Assembly (NCBI RefSeq): GCF_000346465.2
Contig: NC_034009.1
Span: 10,780,186 to 10,844,185, forward strand
Direction: 5' to 3'
Length of the DNA: 64,000 nucleotides
Source of the DNA: Prunus persica
Taxonomy: Eukaryota; Streptophyta; Magnoliopsida; Rosales; Rosaceae
Part shown: positions 33,141 to 44,640 of the stretch, in pieces
How positions within the stretch are numbered: the first letter of the stretch is position 1
How the letters are laid out: each line of letters begins with the position of its first letter
Translations under genes and position numbers: made by a program
The notes under the pieces: model-generated
What the model was told of the DNA's origin: nothing
Seen by the model: only the letters and a program-made list of their open reading frames with translations
Database searches by the model: none

Positions 33141-36100
33141 TTATGAAACCATGTCAACCTTGCTGAACCCATCTGCAGTACTATTATGGATAGCGGCTGT
33201 GGTTTCCTGCATATTGAAATCTGCGAGACTAGCATCAAAACTGTCAGGAACCCTCTTCCTAGTACGTGCACGACGAGATGGCTTGGAGCTGTCCCCAGGA
33301 AATGCATCGCTACTCTTCCGCTTCTGCTTTGTGTCTAAAAATCCACAAGCAAAAGCTTCCAGTACCTTAGTGGTCAGTGGTCGATTTCTTGTGCTCTGTC
33401 TCCGGGAGTTAATTGTAGGCTGCTGTTCAGAAGTACCCCTACATTCGGAGGATTTCACTGAATGGGGTTCATCCAGTTCCTGGCTTGTTTGATCATCTTG
33501 TCTTTCTATCATTGTGAAAGGTTCATCGGTTTCAGCATCTAGAGAAATGGGGATGTTCAAGTCAATCAGTGTACGGGGCTGAGGAATCTCATGAGGTTGT
33601 TCCACATGCAAATTGTTGCGGCCAGGAATGCCTTCACCACTAAAGACTGGGCTGCCACCTCTAGATGAAGTACTGGTGGATGATAACTTCTCTTCAGACG
33701 GGTCCATTTGAGAGGGAGTTTTCTCACTAAGTTCAAGATGGCCTCCAGAGCTGCATGCATCTTGTTGTAATAAGCGACCTTGCAAGACGTGGTCCATGCT
33801 GCGTGTGGTCTCTGCTCGACTACAAGCAGCTAATCGACGTCGTTTTGAAACAGGGGCAACATGATTTTTATTTTGAGACACCATTTTCCGGCTCTTTTGG
33901 CACTTCATAGCTTTTCTAGGCTGCATGTCATTGCACATACCTACGTTATCATCCTTGGGAATATTTGCACCTTGGACAAAAACTTGATGCTCCCACTTTG
34001 AAGTATCATATTCAAAATATTTGTCATCTTTTCTACCCAAGCGGATCTTTATGGCCTTGGGAACATTGACTTCATCCCTATGCGAACACAAGTTATCAAC
34101 AGAAATGGATTTATCTGTTGACTCAGAAGCATCCCCATCATCATCTTCAGAATCACTACTGGAGGTGGGAGTGTTCAATTCAAATGGTAAGCTTCGCAAT
34201 TCCCTCACCTTAGATGTCTTCCCATTAGACAGACTTGTATCCACAACGGTAAACTTCACAACATCTCCATTACGTTTTGGAGTACGAGGCTTCAGATAAC
34301 AGTGGCGTTGCTGATTAGGGAAATCTTCTTCGTCCAGCTTTGTTTCATCTGTCCACCCATTTTCATCCTTGCTTCCGGAACCTTTATTTGCTCCCATATC
34401 AAGCTCTAGAAGCTCGGGGTCTGAAGCAACTTTACTCAGGACGTCGGTTACAGAATCAAAATAGTGGCTTCCCTTCACCAGTTTCCTTCTTGAGAACTTC
34501 TTAATCCCAGGGATTAGAAAGACCAATGAATGCTTGGAACCAGTGGAAAAACCATGGCTAGGCTGCTCAGAGTGCCACCCTCTGGCAAGCAAGCGAGGCC
34601 AGACTGCTTCCCAAAATAGATCACTTGATCGGGCTTTGCTTAGCCGGAAGTCCCCTGTTAGAAAGTTGACTATTTCCAATGGTGTAAGTGTGGAGCATGC
34701 TTTGCCAATTGGTATTTCTGGGCGAACAGGAACAGCCTGATTGGACTTTAAAGTCTCTGTGGCAATGCCTGTGAGATCTCGCTTCCCTTTACCGATTCCC
34801 ACTGCCTCTACAAGAGCATTCAATCCAAATCTAGCCTTTAAAATGAATACATACTCTTCTAGTAAAATTTTCCCTTCCCCAAATGTCTTCGATACCTGGC
34901 AATTGGTCAAACAAAATTAGAAGGAACCATACCCTGATATGAACAAATAAAGAGCAAACAGTCATAACAGCAAAATCCAGGGCATGTCCCCGCTGCCCAA
35001 TATCTGATTATCTGCATGATAGGATTTCATTTTGAGCAATCAATGTTATATGCTACTGTTAGTGAATCACATGTTACTTCCACATTGGGTAATTAGAGGT
35101 ATCGTGTCTCGCATCAGAAAACATCTGAAGGACGCAAGTGGCAGATATGGATCCACATGCATTGCAGGCATTTGCTTCTCTTTCTTCATCAGAAAATATA
35201 AAGTTCTCTGCTACATTATGCATTTTCTTAAGAACTCTTTTATATATAATTTATGAATTTTCAAAGGTTTGCAAATACAAGCAAAACAACTAGTTTAGCA
35301 TACTTTCGTTTGTTTACATATTAAATGTGTATGTGCAGACAGGTTGATATAAATCAATCCACATACCATAGGTCAACCTTATTATAAAGTTCTGGTCAGA
35401 TGTAATTACCTCAAGCAAAGTATTTTGGCATTCTACTGACACATCAGGAAGCAAACGAGATAACAGCTCCTGCTGCCTTGACCCTGTAAATATTCTTTGT
35501 CCAAATATACATTTTCTACTCTTTCTTTTCTGGCATTCTGACCATCTCCTGTATCTGTCAGACCTGTAAAATTTCCCATAGTAGAACGATAATATATCAC
35601 CCATCTTTTTACTCCCAACAAATTTCTTCACCAGAATGAGGTTCTTTCCAAAGATATATAAACCAAGAAGAAAGCTGGCTTCTTCTATGTCACTCCAGTT
35701 GTCACCAGCGGAACCAGGAACCGGACACCCTCTTCCAGTATCATTCTGATGCATTTCAGTTATCACTTCTTGCTTCAAAGCAAACTTTGCTGACTCACCT
35801 GATATTACCCCATGATCGAACTTAACATCCATTGGCTCAACTTTGCATTTTATGTTGTCACTTGCTAAAACAAACAGGGTCTCTCTGACATGTTCAGATT
35901 TGAGCGACTCATTTTTATTGGATACATAAACTGCATCATGAAAAGCAGTCTCTGGTTCATGCTTTTTGCCATCAACTCCCTCATTGATCCACATTACTGG
36001 TATGGGCAACCCCGCTATTAAACCAAAGGAACCGCCAGCAGCAATTTCTGCAACAGTTGGGTTCTTTAAAAGCCAGAGATAGTCTGAAACGGCTATTAGA

Positions 36101-37689
36101 GAGGGAACTTCAACCTGGTACTCATCTCCAACTCTAGGAAGTATCTCAGGGTCACCAAGAACACCAGATCTATCAGAAGCTTCTGGAGAAAATGAATTCT
36201 CAGCAAATTCATCCTCATTGAAATCCCCGTGGTGGTTTCCTTCAACTGAATCCATCTGCCATATGAGATTGAGGGGAAGAGAGGGGGGGGAAATGGTATT
36301 GTTAAAGTGGCTTTCTGAGACAACAAGAGAATTAATTTTTTTCCTTTCTTTTCAACAAACAATATATAAGGCATGAAGTTCATAAGAATTTTGAAAATTA
36401 ATAAATTTTATTTGCCAATATGAAATTTTACATTGCTATCCTGATCATATTTTGATACCATATTAAATGATGGCCAACTGGAAAATATAGAAAATAATAT
36501 GAAGAACATAGCATGCTAAACCATGAAGGAACATCTCCTCTTTCATTACACAATAAAAAGAATATAGCTTTCTTACTAAAATCCCTCAGGATAAAAAAAA
36601 CCGATGACAATATTTTACACTTTTCTGATACCTTTCAAAATTTGCCAGACTCAATTTTTCATTCTGTTCAACGTAGCCAATCTAAGGGCTTCTGTTTCTA
36701 GGATAAAAAAGAACAAGCTAGACATGGTGGTTTGGTCATCCCTATTTTACAGTCTATCGAAAACGAAGCAGTCCAAAAGCATTTGAACTATTACTGTTGC
36801 AGGCTCGTCAAAAACATGCCAGGTAAAGCATTGATTCTAATCCTAGCAATACACATTGAAGTACTCATGCAACCGACAGCAATCAATCCTAATCCTAGTA
36901 AACCATTATTCACAGATAGAAAGAGATGGGGGTTTTCTACAAAAGAAACTGACAAGTACCAATGTCAAAATTTCAAGAAGACTAGATGCAAAGTACCAAA
37001 AATATAATGCTATGTACCACCAAATAAAAGAACACACGTTCAAAATAAGCAACAGTTTTTCGTGGATAGAAAATAAACAACAAAACAAAAATTATTTTCC
37101 TGCATTTATTTTTTAATTTTAAAAGTTTATTCATACACCACGAATTATCGTAATTTTTTTGTTGGTAATAAAATGATCGTAAATTTTCAAAAGAAATAAA
37201 AATCCACTAACATGTCTTTTTAAGCATCACCCAGAAGAAATACAAGCAAATAGAGCATGACGCAGCAAACTCATAAACAAATAATCAACCCCAGATCCAT
37301 TTTCGAATCCAGTCTAAAACCGACGCAACCCCACTAGGAAAAACATAAACTTTCATATAAATATCACAAAACCCATTAAGCACATTTATCACAAATAACA
37401 AAACTAAACATAATCACAACCAAAACCAACAAAACATCCAAAGCTTTAAACTTGAACAAACATAAATAAAACCAACATAGAAAATAAATGACAATAAGCA
37501 TAGCAAGCACACTTAGACAAACAAAAACCACTGTCCCAGTGAGAATTCCAATACGATCCCATAAAATTCCAGTTATTTACTCAACAATGACCCTTAACAA
37601 ACACAGAAAGAACTGCATTGAATCGTACAAATAAGAAAAAACAGCAGCCCAGAAAAGAAAAGATTTGGTTTTCATTACTATACCTCCAT
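33141..37689 (-). CDS. ELM2-SANT domain chromatin protein (SANT/RERE-like)
   Basis: Exons on the minus strand: 37684-37689 (ATG GAG only), 35410-36255 and 33141-34895, giving about 868 residues. If the micro-exon is wrong, translation would start at the ATG at 36255, two residues later. An ELM2-like start (RVGDEYQVEVPSLI) near residue 45 is followed by a SANT-like domain (DNWSDIEEASFLLGLYIFGKN, MGDILSFYYGKFYRSDRYRRW) near residues 190-270. A conserved block FGEGKILLEEYVFILKARFG follows, then a long acidic and Ser-rich tail with basic clusters (SKRRRLAA, RRARTRKR) fitting nuclear localisation. Arabidopsis relatives are annotated as RERE-like SANT proteins and are reported in histone deacetylase complexes. 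A long intron lies in the 5' part (36256-37683). A broken tandem copy lies at 41.66-44.64 kb. Confidence 0.85.
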
Positions 37690-38110
37690 GGGCAAAGAAA
37701 CGAAATTTGAAGGCGAAACCCACGTGAAAGAGCAAGCCTGAGAAAATGGGTCTTCAAGTTTGAGCACCAATTTGCAAGTTATAGATTAAAAATAAACAAG
37801 GCGTGAAGCGCACACACGCAGAGACACACAGAGACACAGAGTCTCTGTTTAGAGAGAGAGAGAGAGAGAGAGAAGAAGACACACATACACACATGTACAT
37901 GAAAATAGAGAGAGGAGAGAGAGAGTTGTACCTGGGTTTTATAGAAGCTAAGCCTTCATGACCACGAAGGCTGATTTCAAAGAGGCCTTGAGAGAGAGAA
38001 AAATATATATGAGAAAGCAAAGTCGTTGTGTCCTTGGAGAGAGAGAGAGAGAGAGAGTCTGAGTGTTTTCTCTTTTAGTGAGAGAAAGAGGGGGCTCTGG
38101 ACCGTTTAAA
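37690..38110 (-). promoter_or_regulatory. 5' leader and promoter of the ELM2-SANT gene
   Basis: GA-rich runs at about 37851-37873 and 38037-38057 are CT-rich in the sense orientation, typical of plant leaders. A CACGTG G-box core sits at 38179-38184, a little further upstream. The start of transcription cannot be fixed. Confidence 0.4.
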
Positions 38111-39929
38111 GAGGTACGAAAGTGATCTCTCCACGCGCCCCACGGCGCGTAATGAATGAGTAGCTTGGCGTATTTGACACGTGGCACTAAAGATTCCTAC
38201 TGCGATCGACCGGCCCAAATTTGCTACATAATGGCCTGCGTAGCCCTGGGCCCGGGCAATAATCTTCTGCCACGTATGTGGGTGATACGGAGGTTGGGTT
38301 AAACGACAGGTCGTGGTGATTGTGATTAGAAGCTAGAATTGCAGCCATGGTGATTGTTGCATATTGTGGCCCTACGCACTCTATGGCGCGTATGAATAAC
38401 TAATAGTTGTTTGGATTGCATTTAATTGTAAATTTTTTTATTTTTCCAAAATAATCATTTGGAGGGATTTCTTAAATATTGTTTGCGGAATTTCTTAATA
38501 AGGAAAGGCTCAACGTTCAATTCACGTGAGGTTTGGTTATTAACTGAGTCAAGCTGTGGCTAACTCGGAGGACATAGCCTCTTGAACATGGAGTTAGTTA
38601 AAGGGTTAACTTGGGCTTAGCTTCATAACTCATACCAAAATACCACACAATGTTGCCAATTAACAAAGGAGAAGAGGTGATTAGCAGCAAAACAATATAA
38701 CATACTAGTAACGGACAGCGTGAACTGAGTAACTGACTATCTGAACAGATAACGTTACATATGCTTATGGTTTTATTCTCTTTAACTTTCTCTTTTTTCT
38801 TTGCATGTATTAACATTTGATAGATAAATTTTGTCATGTACCATTAATGGCATTTGAATACGTAATCTGGTTTGTGGATTCGATTTTATGACACTGGATA
38901 GTGCGCACTAACGCGCATACTGTCAACAAAAGATAAACTTGTATTAGTGTGTGCGAGGCAATGCTTTCTTACCAAATGCTTTGATATATTAGGTTACAAA
39001 CTACCAACTATGCATGGGGTAGTGTATGAGATATGAGGCAATGTTATGTTATGAGATTATCAATCCATATAAAATGGTAAGATGGAACATGTTTGAATTT
39101 ATGCAATTGACAATCTTGAGATATGGTGTACTAAATTGTCTTTGTAAGAGATACTCAATGAGATATGAATTCTCTTTTTGTTCTCCTTTTTCTTTTTGCT
39201 ACATTCAATTATTTTAAGTAAGTAATATCGTATATAATTTATGACAAAATCTCACAGAAGTAGCTAAAATCACTTCAATTATTTGTTGCAAATAGCATGC
39301 ACCGTTAGATCAAATAAACGGCTGTGATCTACCTATTTGCAAAGACATAGTTTTACTCGGTTTTAAAAAGAAAAAATTCCCTTCATGCTTACCTGAAGGC
39401 AAAACGCCCCTCAAACCTTTCATGTCTAGTTTCATTTAAAAAAAAAAACCATAATTACATGCTTAGTTGCTTCGAGAGAGTTGTTTCTATTTTTGGAGAT
39501 CATTTTATAATGTTGACCTATCTTCTTTGGGGAGGAAAGACAGCAGCAGCCGAGCCAACTCTCTTCTCCTTCTATTTTAAGTAATCGTCAGTGAAACTTG
39601 TTGCCTACTCAATTTATTTAATTAGACAAGAAAAATATGACAAAAGAGGAATTAAACCCCAACCAAAAAAAAAAACTAATTCACAAACTAACATAACAAT
39701 AGAAGAATTAATACTAGACGCCAACTTCTTATACTCACTTTTGGACATTAACTGATGTGACAATAGTTTCTTCTGTTTTCATTACAGCCTCATTCTGGAT
39801 TTTCCACATCAGTTGGTATCCATGATCAAAAGTTGGTGTAATAAATGCGTGTTGTTTTTTTTTTACAAGTGATTGGGGAATGGGGTTGACTCAAATATTC
39901 GAGTGTTTTGGAGTTTCAAATTTTTGTAA

Positions 39930-40266
39930 GAGCATCAATAATAGTGAGGGTTAATTCAATTTTATTTTGGTAAATTGAATTTTTGATTTTCAGTGATAAA
40001 GTTCAGTTTATTACATAGATTAATATTTTATTTCAGGGATCAATAGTTCATTTCAGAGGTCAATAAAATGAACTTTGCAATGAAATTCATTTTAATAAGT
40101 TAACCGACCGTAATAACTCTACAACCTCTTTCTTATTGACACATAGACAGCGTTAATTTTTAATTTATAAGCTATTTGAATTGTACCATTGTAAATGAAA
40201 CTACAATTTAGTTCAATAAATTGAACTGAACTGAAATAAACTGTTGAGCAATCATTGCGGATGCTA
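39930..40266. mobile_element. PIF/Harbinger-type MITE
   Basis: The left end GAGCATCAATAATAG and the right end (complement TAGCATCCGCAATG) form short imperfect inverted repeats. The 3-bp duplication TAA flanks both sides (39927-39929, 40267-40269). Length is 337 bp, AT-rich, without coding capacity. GAGCATC ends with TAA duplications are common in plant Tourist-like elements. Confidence 0.65.
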
Positions 40267-40699
40267 TAAGTAGAGATGAAAAAGCTCACCTGATTGATCT
40301 ATTTCACTTACGTGTGTGTTTAGTATTATTGAACCGCTTGCGACACTAATCCTCCATGTATTTGATGACGTTTGCATTACTGTCGGTGAGTTTTCATTGA
40401 TTAACTGTCATTTAATTAGTGGTAGTTGTAGTTGTAGTTGTACATGATCAATTATTATATCATAAGCATAGGATAACTTTTATTTTTTATTTTTTTTATA
40501 ACTTTACGTTAGTGAGGGAAAGAAAAAAAAAAGGGCTGCATATATCTTCCAAGAAAAGAAGAAAAAAGAAAAAAGAAAAAAGAAAAAGTAGGTGTGGGTG
40601 TCTAGGTGTCTGTAGTCAATGAAGCCACTCATTCGCTTCTTCCATTCTGCTCGTCTCCCTGCATTTTCCTTTCTCCCTCCACAGCAGGTCACACCACAT

Positions 40700-40960
40700 A
40701 TCTGCGAAAGAAGAAAAAGAACTTCGTTTCGTGTAGAAAAATTATATTGAATTCTCCTTTTATTTTTATCAAGAAGGATTTCATTCAAATAGAAGAAGAA
40801 ACAGTGGGATTAACAAACGAAATAAAAGAAAATTGGGACGCTAAAAATTTCACATCATCGATAAGAACACGATCAAATGCTTTTTTATTTTTGCAAGAAA
40901 TAAGGGGTTTTTATTTATTTAGTTGTTTACGTTATTGAGTATTAGGATATTCTAAATATC
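40700..40960 (+). pseudogene. possible plastid-derived fragment (ycf1-like)
   Basis: An open frame reading KKKKNFVSCRKIILNSPFIF, then KKDFIQIEEETVGLTNEIKE and SIRTRSNAFLFLQEIRGF, has the Lys/Asn/Ile/Phe-rich style of large plastid proteins such as Ycf1. It would be a small nuclear insertion of plastid DNA. The resemblance is stylistic and unverified. Confidence 0.3.
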
Positions 40961-41129
40961 TGTAAAATTACTGTTAGAGCCTCTTTCTCGTTAAGGAAAA
41001 GCTATTTGCATTGCACAAAGCGTTCGACAAAATATAATTTACACACTAACACAACGATAACATGGAATAATGGATCCATGCATCCATGCATTACACATGC
41101 ACATCATGTAGCCGCGCTTCTTGGCCTCT

Positions 41130-41620
41130 ACTTTGAGTTCAAGATTGCGTGGATGTGCTCCCACTCTTCTGTGCCTCTACTTTGAGTTGCTCTACTCATC
41201 TCAACCGCTGCCCGCTCTCCCTCCCTGAGCATGATCCAGCTCCGAGCTGAACCTGGTGAACTTGGCTTTCGCCTCAACAAGATCCTTGCGTTTTGGCCAG
41301 TTGTTCTTGGATGAGACGGAGCTACGTCTTGGCTGCAGTAGCCTTGTGCCTATCCTGTTCAGCTTGGTCACGCTCAATAACCATCTTTGCCCCTTGGTCA
41401 TCTTTTTCCTTCAGGATCTTGATGGTCTCTCTTGATGAGCTTGGAAGAAAGTGAACAAAGCCTAAAAAACACAGAACATGACATATTAGCCACAAGCGAA
41501 TATAAGCAGCTCTGACTGAATGATCTCTTCAGCAGCTCTTTAGTTTTCAGGTTCTCGGACTTAGATTGCGCCACTTTTGGGTCCTTGACTGCCATCCTGA
41601 CCCAATTCATAAATAATTGG
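41130..41620 (-). pseudogene. decayed coiled-coil gene fragment
   Basis: On the minus strand, pieces read MAVKDPKVAQSKSENLKTKE, then after an intron-like gap IKILKEKDDQGAKMVIERDQ and LRLIQEQLAKT, with stops and frame changes between. The Lys/Glu/Gln content suggests a coiled coil. The source family is not recognised. A ctctactttgagttc/gttgc motif is repeated nearby at about 41130 and 41175. Confidence 0.4.
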
Positions 41621-41664
41621 GCACATAAAGATAATGACAAAATTACAACACCAAAAATTCAAAT

Positions 41665-44640
41665 CCAGGGCACATCTTCTGCCCATTATCTGATTAATGG
41701 CATAAAATGGCTTCATCGTGAGCAACCAATTTCTATGTTTCTATTTTGTCAATCATAAGTTGCTTAGCTATCACATCTACCAACATAAAAAATCTGATGG
41801 ATACAAATGGCAGATAGGATGGATCCACAAGCATCACATACTTGCATTTACCTCCCTTTCGTCATCCGAAAATGAAAAGTTCTGTGTTGCATTAGTACAT
41901 TTTCTCATATGGTTCTTTTATACAATACAGACAAGGATTTTTGCTAGGATTTACATAAAATGTACAAAACAAGCAACCAAAGATATCTATAAATTCAATT
42001 TGAGTAGGCAAGAATCGATAGCAAAAGTTATCGGTTAAAATTTAAGTAATGCCCACACTTATATTGCTATTTTCCCATCCTTGAATATACAAACAATATC
42101 CAAAGTCCTGTATTGCAAATCAGATGAAAAGAGCTTCAAGTTTTACTAGAGACAAATTCATGCGCAAAGAAGTCATCACATCAATGAAACTCGTCTCTTG
42201 CTAATGCTAACAAACGTATAATTCCGGTTGACCAGCATAAGAGTATTAAATTCACACATTAGAGCAAGAACTTTATAAAAGGAAAGAAAACTTAGGAAAG
42301 TACTGGTACAAGGAAACTTATGTAAAAAAAAAACATCAGAGAAGTTCAGAATTAAAGGGATGTTAATCTGCCTAATATTTTTATGTATGAAATAATAATG
42401 TTACTTATATTTTCTACTGTTCCACAATCTTGGGCTCAAACAAAAATGTGGCAGACAGTTCACACAGAATTTGAAGTAGAGTAATACTCTTTAAAGTAAT
42501 AATTAGTTTAGAAAACTTTTGTTGGTTTGCATATGATTATATAATGCAAATGTGCAGACAAGTTCCTATAATACAATTCACACTGCAAAGGTAAATCGTA
42601 GCATAAAAGTTTCAGTAAGATATATTACCTCAAGTAAAGTATTTTGACATTCTTCTGCCATGTGAGGGAGCAAACGAGATAACAACTCCTGTTGCCTTAA
42701 TCCTGAAAATATTCTTGGTCCAAATTTACATCTTCTACTTCTCAATTTCTGGCATTTCGCCCATCTGATGTATCTGTGAGACCTGTAAAATTTTCCGTAG
42801 TGGAATGATAATACATGTCCCATCTGTTTACTCTCAACAACATTCTTCACCTGAATGAGGTTTTTCCCAAAGATACATAAAAACCAAGAAGAAAACTAAC
42901 TTTTTCTATGTCACTCCAGTTGTCACCCAAGGATCCAGGAACGAACCAGAAAGTACACTATTCTACTACACTTCGGATGCATTTCAGTCATCTTTTCTTG
43001 TTTCCAAGCTAACTTTGCCGAGTCATCTGAATTGTCCCATGATCTGACTTACTATTCTTGGATCAGAATTGGGTTTTAAGTTGTCACTTTCTAGACAACC
43101 AGAGTTTTTCCTGACATGTTCAGATTTTTTAGACTCTTTATTGGATGCATTAACTACAACATCAAAAGCCTCAGACTCATGCTCTTTGCTCTCAACTTCC
43201 TGATTGATCCACATTACTGGTAAGGCAACCCCATTAGAAAATTATAGGGGCCATCACCAGTGATTTTTGCATTAATTAAGTTGTTCATAAAGTAAGATAT
43301 AGCTGCTAGAGGAGGAATTTCAACCTGGCACTCATCTCCAACTCTAGGAAGTGTCTCAGGTTCACCAAAGACATCATATATCAGAAGCTTCTGAAGGAAA
43401 TGAATGCTTCCAGATTCAACCTCATTNNNNNNNNNNNNNNNNNNNNNNNNNNNNNNNNNNNNNNNNNNNNNNNNNNNNNNNNNNNNNNNNNNNNNNNNNN
43501 NNNNNNNNNNNNNNNNNNNNNNNNNNCCCCCCCCCCCCCCCCCCGTTCAATGAACGATGAATTACGCATGAAATTCAAAAAAAAAAGAAAAAAAAAAAAG
43601 AAAATTGTAGAATGATATACGCCAACTTGAAATATTTAGTGTCATCCTCACGATGTTCTGACACCGTACGACAGCCAAACAAAAAGGAAAAAAGAAGACA
43701 TGAGAATGCATAATAAAAATGAAAAGCCCATGAAGGAACACTTTTTCTTCCATCTTACTATGAAAAGTGTTAGTTCTTCATCAATCAAGCACCAAGAAAA
43801 AATCAAAGACAATTCTACATTTTTGAGATACCATTCCTTTCAATGGTTCAGTCACACCTAGTTTCAGTCTATCGATTATGAAGCAATCCGAATGCCTTTT
43901 AGCTACTACTATTACAGGCTCATCTAAAACATACCGGGCAAAGTACTGATTCTTAGCAAATAGTAATACACATTGAAACTCTGCACTGACGACAATCAAT
44001 CCCAATCAACCACTAATCACAGAGAGGAAGAGGATGAAATTTCTACAAAAGCAACCGAGAAGTACCAATTAACCAAGTTTCATGAGTATTGGATGCAAAA
44101 CAAAAAGTATAGCACTACGTACCCCCATCTAGAAGAACACATATTTCTATAAAGCAATCAACACCCTAGAAGATAAATATGCAAATAGCACGAGGCAGCA
44201 AATTCATAACAAATAATCAACCCTGAATTTGTTTTCGAACCCAGACTAACCTCAAAGCAGCATCACTGTCAAATCCAAAACTTTCAGATAAACATCTCAA
44301 AACCCATTAAGCACATTTATCTCAGATAGCAAAACCAACATAATCTCAACTAATTACACCAACATCATTCCGAGTTTCAAACTTCATGATAAATGAATTA
44401 ACTCAACAGAGAACAAAATAATGCAAACCAATCACTTACACAAACAAAAACCTTCGACTTCCCTCTGAGAACTCCAACACGATCCCATCATTCTCAAGGA
44501 ACAGTTCAGAACACACAAAGAACATTGAATGGTAGAATAAGCCAAATAAAAGCTTTCGTTTTGGTGTCAACTTTTGTTTCTTTGTCCATCCATGGAGCAA
44601 GCCTGAAACTGAGAATGGGCTTCAAGTTTTAGCACGAAAA
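41665..44640 (-). pseudogene. broken tandem copy of the ELM2-SANT gene 5' half
   Basis: The block is homologous to about 34975-37770, including coding exon 2 and the flanking introns, in the same orientation. The SANT part is at 42627-42850 (MGHVLSFHYGKFYRSHRYIR, QQELLSRLLPHMAEECQNTLLEV), a middle part at 43023-43214 (MWINQEVESKEHESE), and the ELM2 start at about 43310-43350 (LPRVGDECQVEIP). The frame is broken by several small insertions and deletions, including an extra A in the SANT start near 42887 that leads to a stop, so no full product is possible. The 3' exon (584 codons in the intact gene) is not duplicated. The copy contains a sequence gap at 43427-43526. Confidence 0.88.
43427..43544. 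other. assembly gap of 100 N with adjoining C run
   Basis: Exactly 100 N (43427-43526), followed by 18 C (43527-43544). The round number marks an unsized scaffold gap, and the C run is probably an assembly-edge artefact. The true length of the pseudogene region is therefore unknown. Confidence 0.98.

Larger units (their letters stand above)
38111..41104. other. intergenic region with one MITE and one organelle-like stretch
   Basis: No intact gene is recognised. It holds a PIF/Harbinger-type MITE (39930-40266), an A/G-rich tract near 40515-40590 and a stretch resembling plastid coding DNA (40700-40960), both listed where supported. Confidence 0.5.

Noticed and set aside
33151..34740. Plus-strand frames opposite the ELM2-SANT last exon
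   Set aside because: The minus strand holds one continuous 584-codon frame that joins cleanly to the preceding exon; the plus frames are shorter and featureless.
43351..43615. Frames spanning the N gap
   Set aside because: They contain the 100 N and the C run and are therefore artefacts.
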